Shown: piece after piece, positions 53,411 through 62,059 of the stretch
Position numbering within the stretch: position 1 is the stretch's first letter
How the letters are laid out: the number at the start of each line of letters is the position of its first letter
NCBI GenBank assembly: GCA_964430105.1
Contig: CAYSEF010000005.1
Span: forward strand, 1-64,000
Source: UMGS1696 sp964430105
Lineage (GTDB): Bacteria > Bacillota > Clostridia > Oscillospirales > CAG-272
Length of the DNA: 64,000 nucleotides
Direction of reading: 5' to 3'
Position numbers and translations under genes: made by a program
Notes under the pieces: model-generated
Told to the model about the DNA's origin: nothing
Database searches by the model: none
What the model saw: the letters and a program-made list of their open reading frames with translations, nothing else

Positions 53411-55798
53411 TTACTCAGTGATACCGAGCATTTCAAGATATCTTGCAAAGCTGATAAACTTTACGAAAGGTACAGACGCATACATTTCCAGCTCATCATC
53501 CTGTGTACGCAGTGCCTTATCCCAAATATCCTCAAGCATCGTCATAAGCGGATACTCAACGCCATGTTCAAGTGCTTCTCTGAGCATTTGTTCAAATTTT
53601 TCTTCTGTTCTCCAAACTCTGTTGTGACCTGTCACGCTTCCGTTTTGGAGATTTCTGTCATCCCATGGGCAGTTATTGTAATCCATAGAATGATATCTCG
53701 GAATTACCCAAATTCCTGTTCCATCAGGCCCTACCCAATCGGCAACCTCAGCATCTATCGCAGATTCATAGCCATACGGTGCCCACTGAGTTCTGTTTGA
53801 AACTGCATACAAGCCAAACGAACGAAGTATCTGTGGCATCTGAGCGTAGGTTCCGTGTTCCTGGTTATTGAACACCTTTACATCATAGTCGCAGTTTTCC
53901 TTGATCGCCTTCATACCATAGTACATCTGACGAATATTGGATTCACCGCTGACAATAAGCGCAAACGGTTCACACCATGTACCACCTGTTATTTCGACTG
54001 TGCCATCCTTGAGATATTTTTTCAGCTCCTCGAGATATTCAGGCTCGTTAATACCCATTCTTACCCAGCAACTTCCGCCAACTTCCCACGCATTGGTATA
54101 TCCCGGATATTTTTTGGTACGTTCCATTTCGATTTCCATTGTAGGAGTATGCTTTTCAAGCGGACGAACAAATCCATCATGATAGCCGGATACAAAATAG
54201 AGGTACTTTCCATCTGTATTTGTAATAGGTGAAGCTCCGCACGAACCATCACATTCAAACTGGCTCTTAAGCTCCCATCCGCTTGGAGTATCGGCAAACA
54301 CCTTAGCCTGAAGCGTTTCAGGGCCTTGTACGGGTTCAGCCTTACCTTGAATAAGAATAGTCTTGATTTCCCACGGACGCATTTTGAAAGCTTTTCCGAT
54401 AACGCTGACAGCTTCAAGATTATGCTTGCATTCTGTATAAACCGTATCTTCGCCACCGAATGTAAGCTCTACTTCATCAGCCTGACCTGCCCATTCAGCT
54501 ATACGAAGATAAATTTTGCCCTCTCTCTCAAACAGTGCTGTTGCAATAGTAGAATTTGCTTTAATTCTAAGCAAAGAGGTTGCTTCAATAGTATTTGTAC
54601 CGTCATCAATACCTGTATCTGTCGCAAATATCGGACGATTAAATTCATGTGATCTTTGAGTAAGCTCTGCTATACGCCAATCTCCTGTATACGGCAAGAA
54701 ACGATAGTGATGAACGTGCTTACCGGTGAGTAACAGCTGCTGTGGTCTGCCGTAAATATAGTCATGTGGTGAGAATGAAAGTACATGACGGCAAGAGGAT
54801 TCTTCATACTCGTGACCGTATGCACATTGACCGATATTCATGTGTGCAAGACCATATCCGCTTCCCTGCAATGCAGTATAATGCAAGCTTTCAAGTGAAC
54901 GTGCTTTAGGATCTGCGTGCCATGTAAGGAAAGGCGACACATAAAGAAGCTGTGCGTTTTTCTCCTCAAGAGAATAATTCATACAAAGCTTTTTTTCATG
55001 CTGGAAATAATGTGTACGACGAGGTTCGGGTTCAAAATCCTTGATATCCGGACCAAAATTACAGCCATCACCATAATCAAACTCGGTAGTTACATCGATA
55101 TAACCGGAAGTCAGTGTAAAATGATGTGTATAGCTTACATCGCCAAGCTTACCTTCGAGAATAGCATGACGATTTCCTAAATCATCAACATATGTATCCT
55201 TTACAGCAGGAGGAGCATTTCTTGAATCGAGCAATTTATTATCTACTTCAACCGTAAGATTACCGAGGAACGCTTTTTTACCACCTACAGTTATCTCAAA
55301 AGTACCATCGGGCATAAGCTCTGCCGAATATGATTTACAGCTGTTATTCGCTACTCCCGCAGACTTTTTTGTCTTTCCGATATAACCAAACGCCGGCACA
55401 GGTTCTCCGTTAGCATTGCATCTGCTCCATGAAAGTGCGTTTATCTCTACGTCACCGCCAAGCTTTTCGGCGATATACTTTCCTGCATCAGCCTTAATTG
55501 AATCTGCCATAGGGCCTGCTTCTTCACACCATGCAATACCCGCTTCATCCTGCATACAAACATGAACGTCATGGTTTTGGCTATTAAGCAGTGTTTTCCA
55601 TGCTTCATCAAGTCTATCGGAATAGCTGTCAGCGCCAAGCATTACTGCCATAGCTGCCGTTGTTTCAGCATCAAGCAGTTTATTCTCGACTTCCTGTTGC
55701 ATTATACGAACTCTGTCACCCCTTACACCCCACGGAAATGTTGAAACGAAGTCCTGCTGAGTGAGTTTTACTGTCGGAAAAGTCTTCTTTGCGCTCAT
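53411..55798 (-). CDS. GH38-like protein with permuted domain order
   Basis: 795 residues, no signal peptide. Residues about 30-95 match the helical middle domain of GH38 alpha-mannosidases (LDEAWKTLLNSQNHD, 63-77). Residues about 140-500 are beta-rich and resemble the GH38 C-terminal domains. The last 260 (about 530-795) resemble the GH38 N-terminal catalytic domain: GGTWCEPFALIVSGESNIRQM (605 on) and EHGTYAQMPQIL (647 on). The domain order is therefore rotated. Key positions look altered: zinc-motif HxD appears as His540-Asp541 and the usual catalytic Asp aligns with Gln646. The real start is supported by AAAGGAGG. Catalytic activity is uncertain; a sugar-binding role is possible. Confidence 0.7.
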   Translation of the reverse strand: MSAKKTFPTVKLTQQDFVSTFPWGVRGDRVRIMQQEVENKLLDAETTAAMAVMLGADSYSDRLDEAWKTLLNSQNHDVHVCMQDEAGIAWCEEAGPMADSIKADAGKYIAEKLGGDVEINALSWSRCNANGEPVPAFGYIGKTKKSAGVANNSCKSYSAELMPDGTFEITVGGKKAFLGNLTVEVDNKLLDSRNAPPAVKDTYVDDLGNRHAILEGKLGDVSYTHHFTLTSGYIDVTTEFDYGDGCNFGPDIKDFEPEPRRTHYFQHEKKLCMNYSLEEKNAQLLYVSPFLTWHADPKARSLESLHYTALQGSGYGLAHMNIGQCAYGHEYEESSCRHVLSFSPHDYIYGRPQQLLLTGKHVHHYRFLPYTGDWRIAELTQRSHEFNRPIFATDTGIDDGTNTIEATSLLRIKANSTIATALFEREGKIYLRIAEWAGQADEVELTFGGEDTVYTECKHNLEAVSVIGKAFKMRPWEIKTILIQGKAEPVQGPETLQAKVFADTPSGWELKSQFECDGSCGASPITNTDGKYLYFVSGYHDGFVRPLEKHTPTMEIEMERTKKYPGYTNAWEVGGSCWVRMGINEPEYLEELKKYLKDGTVEITGGTWCEPFALIVSGESNIRQMYYGMKAIKENCDYDVKVFNNQEHGTYAQMPQILRSFGLYAVSNRTQWAPYGYESAIDAEVADWVGPDGTGIWVIPRYHSMDYNNCPWDDRNLQNGSVTGHNRVWRTEEKFEQMLREALEHGVEYPLMTMLEDIWDKALRTQDDELEMYASVPFVKFISFARYLEMLGITE

Positions 55799-55896
55799 TA
55801 TGTAGTCCTCCTTTGATTTACCGGATGTAGCATTATTTATAATCTATAGTTTAATCTATCTTTGCACCGATAGATATAGCCAATTTATACAAGCTA

Positions 55897-55925
55897 ATAA
55901 TAACATAAGCCTTCGGCATTGTCAA
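55897..55925 (-). promoter_or_regulatory. Promoter for the GH38-like and GH9 genes
   Basis: On the minus strand TTGACA (55925-55920), spacer of 17, TATTAT (55902-55897). The leader between it and the ATG contains an ATCTATC/GATAGAT hairpin (about 55858-55879). Confidence 0.75.
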
Positions 55926-56014
55926 GACAATTTTGTAATATATGTATTATTTTTTTATTGACTGTCACAACTTTTAATAATTGAAGCAACTGAGCTTTTG
56001 TGTTAGTAAGGTTA

Positions 56015-56065
56015 ATAAAAAAGTGCTGTCACACAAAGGAATTGATTTCCTAAATGCGACAGCAC
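56015..56065 (-). terminator. Intrinsic terminator after pepF, dispersed hairpin family copy 6
   Basis: On the minus strand GTGCTGTC pairs with GACAGCAC, with the family core TCGCATTTAGGAA and TTCCTTTGTG inside, followed by TTTTTTA. Confidence 0.86.
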
Positions 56066-56086
56066 AAATATTATTTACATAAGCGA

Positions 56087-57862
56087 TCAGCCGATAATAG
56101 CTGCAAGTTCATCGATGGTTTCATCGAATACCTTCATGGCGTTCTTCACAACATCGGGCGAAGTAAGGTCGATTCCCGCAATTTTCAGCTCATTGATCGG
56201 GTAATCGGAGCCACCTGTTGAAAGGAACTTGAGATAATTTGAAGCATCTCCTGTTTCAAGGATATTTGAAGCTATAGCTACAGCAGAGGAGAAGCCGGTC
56301 GCATACTGATATACATAATATGCGTTGTAGAAATGTGGGATATATGCCCATTCATACTTCACAGGATCACGGAATTCCGCATCGGGATAATACTGCTTAA
56401 CGAGGTCGGCATACAGCTCATTCATCGCTTCAGCTGTAATAGGTGTACCCTGTGCATCGAAGGTATGTGCCTTATGTTCAAATTCAGCGAACAATGTCTG
56501 ACGGAACACAGTAGTTCTAAAGCCTTCAAGGAAGTGATTGAGAATATAAGCGCGTCTTCTGCTGTCAGTTTCAACCGAAAGGAGATATTTTGTAAGAAGA
56601 ACCTCATTTACAGTAGAAGCAACCTCTGCTACGAGGATCTTGTAATCATGGTTTGCGTGATCCTGCGCTTCAGCAGAAAGATATGAATGCATTGCATGGC
56701 CAAGCTCATGTGCGAGAGTAAATGCATCGTCAAGTGTATCGGTATAGTTCAATTTTACGAACGGATGAACGCCATAAACACCTGCTGAAAATGCTCCTGA
56801 TTCCTTACCGGGAGTTTCATATACATCGATCCAATTATCCTTATATGCACGACGAATAACATTCTGATATTCTTCGCCAAGCGGTGCAACAGCCTTCAAA
56901 ACAAGCTCGCAACCGGTTTCATAAGGCATTGGATATTCTACATCGCCAACCATAGGAGTATAGAGATCGTAAACATCAAGCTTTTCTACACCGAGTACCT
57001 TTTCACGAAGCTTTAAGTACTTGCTCATAGACGGAATAGCCTCATGAACAGCTTCGATAAGTGCATCATAAACTTCTTCGGGAACATTTGAATATGAGAG
57101 TGAAGAAGCTCTTGCGGAGGAATAACCTCTCAGTTCGGAGAATGTATTGTTCTGCTTTACATTGCCGGCATAAAGGCTTGCGAAGGTGTTGATAAACTTA
57201 CCATAGGTGCCAAACATTGCTTCAAATGCAGCTTCACGGACAGCTCTGTTCTTAGATTCACGGAAAACACTGAAATTACCTGCTGTAAGCTGTTCTTCCT
57301 CACCGCTGTCACCAACGACCATGGGAAGCTCCATTTCAACATTTGTGAGCATATCATATGTATCTGACGGGGTATTGGTGATATTTCCGATTTTTGCCAG
57401 AATTGCTTCGCTCTTTTCATCGAGAACATGGTCACGAAGTCTTGTTGCATTCTCAATTATATGTGCATACTTTGCAAGAGGCTCATACTTCATGAATTCA
57501 GCGAGAGTTTCAGTAGGAATTGCCATAAGCTCAGGGCCGGAAAAAGAAGTAGCGGTATTAGCCTTAACAGCGAGCATCATTGAACGGTTCATAAGGTTCT
57601 GTGCATTTGTATCGCCACCGTCGATTACCTTTTGAAGCATTGCATATTCGATAACGAGCGTAAATTTCTGCTCAAACTTATCCATTTCTTCATACGCATT
57701 AAAGAGAGCCTCAGCAGATGTTCCGAGAGTTCCTTTAAGTTCAGCGAGGGAGGCTATCATAGCATCGCATTCAGCATAAGCAGTTTCCCAATCATCCTGT
57801 GTTGCGAAAAGATGTGTGAAGTCCCATTTATAAGAAGCGGGGATATCGTTTCTGTTTTTCAT
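56087..57862 (-). CDS. pepF: Oligoendopeptidase F (M3 family)
   Basis: 591 residues from the ATG at 57862 (AAAGGAAATAATT upstream); a longer in-frame start at 57910 overlaps the flippase gene and lacks a site. The zinc motif is HELGHAMHSY with a downstream glutamate, and the N-terminal helical domain begins SYKWDFTHLFATQDDWE. PepF cleaves cytosolic oligopeptides. The flippase gene ends 40 bases upstream on the same strand. Confidence 0.95.
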   Translation of the reverse strand: MKNRNDIPASYKWDFTHLFATQDDWETAYAECDAMIASLAELKGTLGTSAEALFNAYEEMDKFEQKFTLVIEYAMLQKVIDGGDTNAQNLMNRSMMLAVKANTATSFSGPELMAIPTETLAEFMKYEPLAKYAHIIENATRLRDHVLDEKSEAILAKIGNITNTPSDTYDMLTNVEMELPMVVGDSGEEEQLTAGNFSVFRESKNRAVREAAFEAMFGTYGKFINTFASLYAGNVKQNNTFSELRGYSSARASSLSYSNVPEEVYDALIEAVHEAIPSMSKYLKLREKVLGVEKLDVYDLYTPMVGDVEYPMPYETGCELVLKAVAPLGEEYQNVIRRAYKDNWIDVYETPGKESGAFSAGVYGVHPFVKLNYTDTLDDAFTLAHELGHAMHSYLSAEAQDHANHDYKILVAEVASTVNEVLLTKYLLSVETDSRRRAYILNHFLEGFRTTVFRQTLFAEFEHKAHTFDAQGTPITAEAMNELYADLVKQYYPDAEFRDPVKYEWAYIPHFYNAYYVYQYATGFSSAVAIASNILETGDASNYLKFLSTGGSDYPINELKIAGIDLTSPDVVKNAMKVFDETIDELAAIIG

Positions 57863-57902
57863 AATTATTTCCTTTCTGGTTTTTCTTATGTGTTCGTAAT
57901 GC

Positions 57903-59471
57903 TTATCCACGCTTGAGCATTGATTTCAGCTCCTGCATGGTTACAATTTTAAAGAGAAGCACGAGTACAGCATAAACAACTACAGCCACACATATAGCGA
58001 GAAGTCCACCCATTCTGACTCCCGCAAGTGAGGACAATGGTTGATAAGCAAAATATGCAGCCGCACCCATTATGAGTGATGCCACGACAGTTTTAATTGT
58101 AGTTGTGATAATCGCACCACAGCCTTCCAAATATTGACGTAAGAAGAACAGATCGAGTGCAATCATAACAACGTAGCAAACGCAGGTAGCAATAGGAGCA
58201 CCGAGAATGTTTATATTCTCCACTCCGACAAGCACAGCGTTCAACGCACATTTAACGCCACCACCGACACACAATGCTATAAGCGGTTTGTTTACTTGAC
58301 CGAATGCCTGTAAAATCGCTCCGGATATAGAAACTACCGCATAAAGGATGACCGCAATACCAAAAACAGCAAGAAGCGGTGCACCGGCTGAAGCTTCATC
58401 GGGTGTATTGAAATAAATAATATTCATGATAGGGTCAGCGAGAACTGAAATTCCAACACCGGCAGGAAGAGCAAGCATAAGCGCATACTTGAAGCAGGTC
58501 GTCATATTCTTCGCAACACCTTCTTTATCCTTCGCAGTAAATGCTGCTGTAAGAACAGGCAAGATACTTACCGAGAACGGTACGATAAAGGCAGAGGGGA
58601 AATTGAATATTTTCTTTGCATTGCCGAATACGCCATACAGCCAGTTTGCATCTTCGTAAGTGTAGCCAAGACCATCCTGCAAAACACGCATTATAACTGT
58701 TGTATCAATGAGGTTTACAAGACTCATTACGGAAGCTCCGAGAGATACCGGTATTGCTATACGGAACAGTTCCTTTAATATAGCCTTATCGGAACGAACG
58801 GGCATACCTGACTTCTCTATATTGGCATCGTGACGTTTTTTATTGAACAGAAGATACACAACCGACAAAACAGCTCCGACAGAAACGCCGGCTATAGCAC
58901 CTGCCGAACCTCCGACATACGAAAGCTCAGTTTTCATAAGAACAAACGCAAGCGCACATCCAAGTCCCAGCTTTGCAACTGCTTCAATGACCTGTGACAC
59001 TGCGGTATGTGTCATTATGGAGTAGCCCTGGAAATAACCACGCAAAGCTGACATAATAAAAGCACAAAATGCGGTAATTGCAAGCACTCTGATTGACAAA
59101 CTTGTATTTGGGCTTTTTATAAATGCCGCAAGCCAATCGGCTCCTATAAACATAACTGCGGCAATGACAGCACCGATGAGCGTAAATACACGAACGGAAA
59201 CCTTATATATTCGTTCCGCTTCATCAGTATTACCTGATACAAGAGTTTCGCTTACCATTCGAGAAACAGCTACCGGAAGACCGGCTGAAGCGAGAACGGC
59301 AAACATATTGTAAATATCGTAGGCAGTATAGAAATAACCCATTCCTTCCCCACCAAGCATATTTGCAATAGGGAGAGTGAACAGGAGTCCAGCAAGCTTT
59401 ACAAGTGCTGTTGAAATCGTAAGAATAAACGCGCCATGCAGAAACGCGCCTTTTGATGAAGTGTTTTTCGT
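57903..59471 (-). CDS. MurJ/SpoVB-type lipid flippase, apparent ACG start
   Basis: 522 residues if it starts at ACG (59471). The first ATG (59360) would remove the first membrane segment, yet the 37 codons before it are open and translate to the conserved family N terminus (KGAFLHGAFILTISTALVKL and LPIANMLGGEGMGY), with AGGAAGG 8 bases before the ACG. The protein has about 14 hydrophobic helices (MOP superfamily, oligosaccharide/lipid II flippase type). It belongs to the SpoVB/PST-like or MurJ families; the exact cargo is unknown. Either ACG is used as a rare start or a point change destroyed an ATG. Confidence 0.8.
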   Translation of the reverse strand, partial: TKNTSSKGAFLHGAFILTISTALVKLAGLLFTLPIANMLGGEGMGYFYTAYDIYNMFAVLASAGLPVAVSRMVSETLVSGNTDEAERIYKVSVRVFTLIGAVIAAVMFIGADWLAAFIKSPNTSLSIRVLAITAFCAFIMSALRGYFQGYSIMTHTAVSQVIEAVAKLGLGCALAFVLMKTELSYVGGSAGAIAGVSVGAVLSVVYLLFNKKRHDANIEKSGMPVRSDKAILKELFRIAIPVSLGASVMSLVNLIDTTVIMRVLQDGLGYTYEDANWLYGVFGNAKKIFNFPSAFIVPFSVSILPVLTAAFTAKDKEGVAKNMTTCFKYALMLALPAGVGISVLADPIMNIIYFNTPDEASAGAPLLAVFGIAVILYAVVSISGAILQAFGQVNKPLIALCVGGGVKCALNAVLVGVENINILGAPIATCVCYVVMIALDLFFLRQYLEGCGAIITTTIKTVVASLIMGAAAYFAYQPLSSLAGVRMGGLLAICVAVVVYAVLVLLFKIVTMQELKSMLKRG

Positions 59472-59509
59472 AAGTAAGACCTTCCTTGCAGTAAAATAAT
59501 AACGCTTTC

Positions 59510-59538
59510 ATTTTATCACAGCTTGAAGATAAAGTCAA
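59510..59538 (-). promoter_or_regulatory. Promoter for the flippase gene
   Basis: On the minus strand TTGACT (59538-59533), spacer of 17, TAAAAT (59515-59510). It fits a start upstream of the ACG. Confidence 0.65.
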
Positions 59539-59626
59539 TAAACTTCATGTGAACTATGAAATCATATAACGCTTTACTGTTCAGAAGCATTTTTTTACAG
59601 TTTATTCTGCAAATTCTGTTTACTCA

Positions 59627-59655
59627 TTGTTAAACAGCAAAATTCCTGCTATAAT
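59627..59655 (+). promoter_or_regulatory. Promoter for the lactonase-like gene
   Basis: TTGTTA (59627-59632), spacer of 17, TATAAT (59650-59655). Confidence 0.68.
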
Positions 59656-59691
59656 TAACACAGAAGATTACATTATATCGAGGTATATTCG

Positions 59692-60702
59692 ATGAACGAA
59701 ATTTTATCTGAATTCTATATTTGTTCGTGCGAAAACGATGGCGGTATGTATCGCTTTGTTTTTACAGATGACGAAAATCTTATTTGTACACAAAAAATCG
59801 ACATTCCAAATCCGCTTTGGGCTGAAGTAACGGAAGAAAAGCTTTGCGTATGCGCATTAGGCAAAAATTGGGAAAGTGGCAAAACTGACAACAGCGAAGG
59901 CTATGCAGAATTTTCCCTTGCATCAGGTGAGTTGATCGGTGATATTACTCCGCTTGACAGCAATGAAGTTTGTCATTTATGCATAACGAATGATAAAGTG
60001 TATCTGGCAAGCTATGGTGACGGAAGTATTATCACCAAAATGCCTGATGGCACACTGCAAAAGCTAACTCATAAGGCAAGCGAAGCAATTCCGCTCGGGA
60101 AAAATATCGAACGTCAGGAAAGACCTCATGCACACCATTGCCTGCTTTCACCGGATGGAAAATTTCTGTTGGTATGTGACCTTGGGCTTGACTGTGTATT
60201 TGTATATGACCTTGATTTGAAGCTAATATCATACGCTAAAATCCCATGCAGTCACGGAGCAAGACATTCTGTTTTTTCAAAGGATGGCAAAAAAGTCTAC
60301 ATTCTCGGTGAAATGGGTACATCCGTTACTGAATTTTTATGGGATAACGGATATCTTACACCAAAAAACACAGTAAGCATTAGAGTACAAGATAAAATCA
60401 CAGCCGACGGTGCAGCGGCAATACGTCTTTCAAGCGATGGCGAACATTTATACTGTACAGACAGGGGAGAAAATATGATAGCACACCTTACGACAAGCGA
60501 AGGCTTAAAGCTGATCTCGCAGACTCAGTGCGGTGGTATACATCCCAGGGATTTCACGCTTATATCAAACGGAAAATATGGCGTGTGCTGTAACAGATTT
60601 TCAAACAACATTGCACTATTCAGAATAAACAACGAGCATGAACTTGAATTTATCAGATCGTATGATATTCCCTCGCCTGTGTGCGTCAGTGAAATAAAAT
60701 AA
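59692..60702 (+). CDS. Lactonase-type seven-bladed beta-propeller
   Basis: 336 residues of the YbhE/Pgl-like lactonase family: RPHAHHCLLSPDGKFLLVCDLG, PCSHGARHSVFSKDGKKVYILGE and GGIHPRDFTLISNGKYGVCCNR are the conserved blade motifs. Such enzymes hydrolyse 6-phosphogluconolactone or related lactones, although many members are untested. GAGG precedes the ATG. Single-gene unit convergent with the CD1247-type gene. Confidence 0.85.
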   Translation: MNEILSEFYICSCENDGGMYRFVFTDDENLICTQKIDIPNPLWAEVTEEKLCVCALGKNWESGKTDNSEGYAEFSLASGELIGDITPLDSNEVCHLCITNDKVYLASYGDGSIITKMPDGTLQKLTHKASEAIPLGKNIERQERPHAHHCLLSPDGKFLLVCDLGLDCVFVYDLDLKLISYAKIPCSHGARHSVFSKDGKKVYILGEMGTSVTEFLWDNGYLTPKNTVSIRVQDKITADGAAAIRLSSDGEHLYCTDRGENMIAHLTTSEGLKLISQTQCGGIHPRDFTLISNGKYGVCCNRFSNNIALFRINNEHELEFIRSYDIPSPVCVSEIK

Positions 60703-60704
60703 CA

Positions 60705-60753
60705 AAACACCGCCAACGTTCACTACACTGATGTGCAACCATTGGCGGTGTTT
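60705..60753. terminator. Bidirectional intrinsic terminator
   Basis: AAACACCGCCAA (60705-60716) pairs with TTGGCGGTGTTT (60742-60753); flanked by AT-rich sequence, between convergent genes. Confidence 0.85.
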
Positions 60754-60768
60754 ATTTGTTTAATTTAA

Positions 60769-61206
60769 TTAAAAATCAACGTCTTCGTCTTCATCATCAA
60801 GAAGAGGCTTCTGGCAAGCAGGGCAGATAACATCTTCGGGATTTACAGTATCATCGAAGTAAACCTTACCACCGCAGTTCGGGCATTCTGCAACATAGAA
60901 TTCCTCGTCGTCTTCATCTTCGTCATCGTCGTGGCAGTGACAACCGCAATCACAGTCATCATCATCTTCATCGTCGCAATCACATTCATCATAAATGATT
61001 TCTTCAATGCTGCCGAGATCTTCATCGAGTTCTTCGAGATATTCGTTTGCAATATCAAGCTCGTCGGTGAGGTCTTCAATTTCGTCAGCCATCTGAGAGC
61101 AGAGTTCTACAAGAGCTGAAATGATCTTTCCTTCCGGAGTAGTCTTATCGAGCTCAACACCGTCCATAAGACCCTTGATATATGCGCTGTATTCCTTTGT
61201 TTTCAT
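60769..61206 (-). CDS. CD1247-type N-terminal domain protein with zinc ribbon
   Basis: 145 residues from the ATG at 61206 (AAGGAG upstream). The first 75 residues (SAYIKGLMDGVELDKTTPEGK, then a coiled-coil-like acidic helix) match the CD1247 N-terminal family of Clostridia. A Cys/Asp/Glu-rich linker is followed by a C-terminal zinc-ribbon pair (CPNCGG and CPACQK). Function unknown; zinc binding is inferred. Next to efp, but the gap and a weak hairpin make joint transcription uncertain. Confidence 0.75.
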   Translation of the reverse strand: MKTKEYSAYIKGLMDGVELDKTTPEGKIISALVELCSQMADEIEDLTDELDIANEYLEELDEDLGSIEEIIYDECDCDDEDDDDCDCGCHCHDDDEDEDDEEFYVAECPNCGGKVYFDDTVNPEDVICPACQKPLLDDEDEDVDF

Positions 61207-61240
61207 GTTTGTACTCCTTTTCAATTTAATAAGATATCAA

Positions 61241-61271
61241 TTAAGGCTACTCAAAAACTGGGCAGCCTTAA
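61241..61271 (-). terminator. Weak hairpin after efp
   Basis: TTAAGGCT (61241-61248) pairs with AGCCTTAA (61264-61271), without a clean T-run; outer stem resembles the dispersed family but the core is absent. Confidence 0.4.
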
Positions 61272-61337
61272 CATTGTTGTCATATTAACTTTGTCTACGC
61301 CACTGATGCTGAAAAACACCTGTGGGAACGTCTCCAC

Positions 61338-61895
61338 TTATGCTCTTTCGAGATATTCGGAGGTACGAGTATCGATCTTGATCTTGTCGCCGGTATTGAT
61401 AAAGAGCGGTACGCGAATGGTAGCGCCTGTTTCAACTGTAGCGGTCTTAGATGCACCTGTAGCTGTATCGCCACGAACACCGGGTTCGCAATCAGTGATC
61501 TCGAGTTCAACGAACATCGGAGGTTCAACTGCAAAAGGCTTGTCCTGGTAGGAGTGAATCTTACAGATCATTTCTTCCTTAACGAACTTGAAGTTATCAC
61601 CGATGAGATCCTGTCCGATCGGCACCTGCTCGTAGGATTCCATATCCATGAAGTAATACAGATCGCCATCATTGTAGAGATACTGCATTTCCTTGCGTTC
61701 GATTCTTGCATCGTTATATTTGTCGGTAGGAGAGAATGTTTTTTCAACGACAGCGCCGGTGATAACATTTCTCAGCTTGGTACGAACGAAAGCCGCGCCC
61801 TTACCGGGTTTAACGTGCTGGAATTCGATAACCTGCATTACCTGACCGTCCATATCAAAAGTTACGCCATTCTTAAAATCGCCTGCTACAACCAT
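61338..61895 (-). CDS. efp: Elongation factor P
   Basis: 185 residues in three beta-barrel domains. The loop HVKPGKGAAF carries Lys32, the tip that contacts the P-site tRNA and helps ribosomes pass consecutive prolines. The C-terminal signature VELEITDCEPGVRGDTATGASKTATVETG is complete. The AAAGGAG near 61924-61930 is too far from the ATG unless the hairpin between them brings it close; AAGGG within that hairpin is nearer. Own promoter. Confidence 0.96.
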   Translation of the reverse strand: MVVAGDFKNGVTFDMDGQVMQVIEFQHVKPGKGAAFVRTKLRNVITGAVVEKTFSPTDKYNDARIERKEMQYLYNDGDLYYFMDMESYEQVPIGQDLIGDNFKFVKEEMICKIHSYQDKPFAVEPPMFVELEITDCEPGVRGDTATGASKTATVETGATIRVPLFINTGDKIKIDTRTSEYLERA

Positions 61896-61903
61896 ATTTG
61901 TGT

Positions 61904-61923
61904 TTATCCCTTCTTTGGGATAA
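61904..61923 (-). promoter_or_regulatory. Hairpin between ribosome binding site and efp start
   Basis: On the minus strand TTATCCC (61923-61917), loop AAAGAA, GGGATAA (61910-61904), directly after GAAAGGAGC (61932-61924) and 8 bases before the ATG. It might fold the binding site into range or hide the inner AAGGG. Confidence 0.65.
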
Positions 61924-61964
61924 GCTCCTTTCGTGTTATAAGAGTTACAATATAATTACACTCT

Positions 61965-61993
61965 ATTGTATAACATTTCAGCGCATATTTCAA
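61965..61993 (-). promoter_or_regulatory. Promoter for efp
   Basis: On the minus strand TTGAAA (61993-61988), spacer of 17, TACAAT (61970-61965). Confidence 0.68.
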
Positions 61994-62059
61994 GAGGTAA
62001 AGGAAGATTTTTTGAAAAAATATTGATATTTTCCCAATAAAAGCAATATTTGCTCTACC

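Noticed and set aside
55799..56086. Missing upstream part of the GH38-like gene, which would make it a truncated normal gene
   Set aside because: The region holds a promoter, a good ribosome binding site and a terminator, but no coding frame for a GH38 N terminus.
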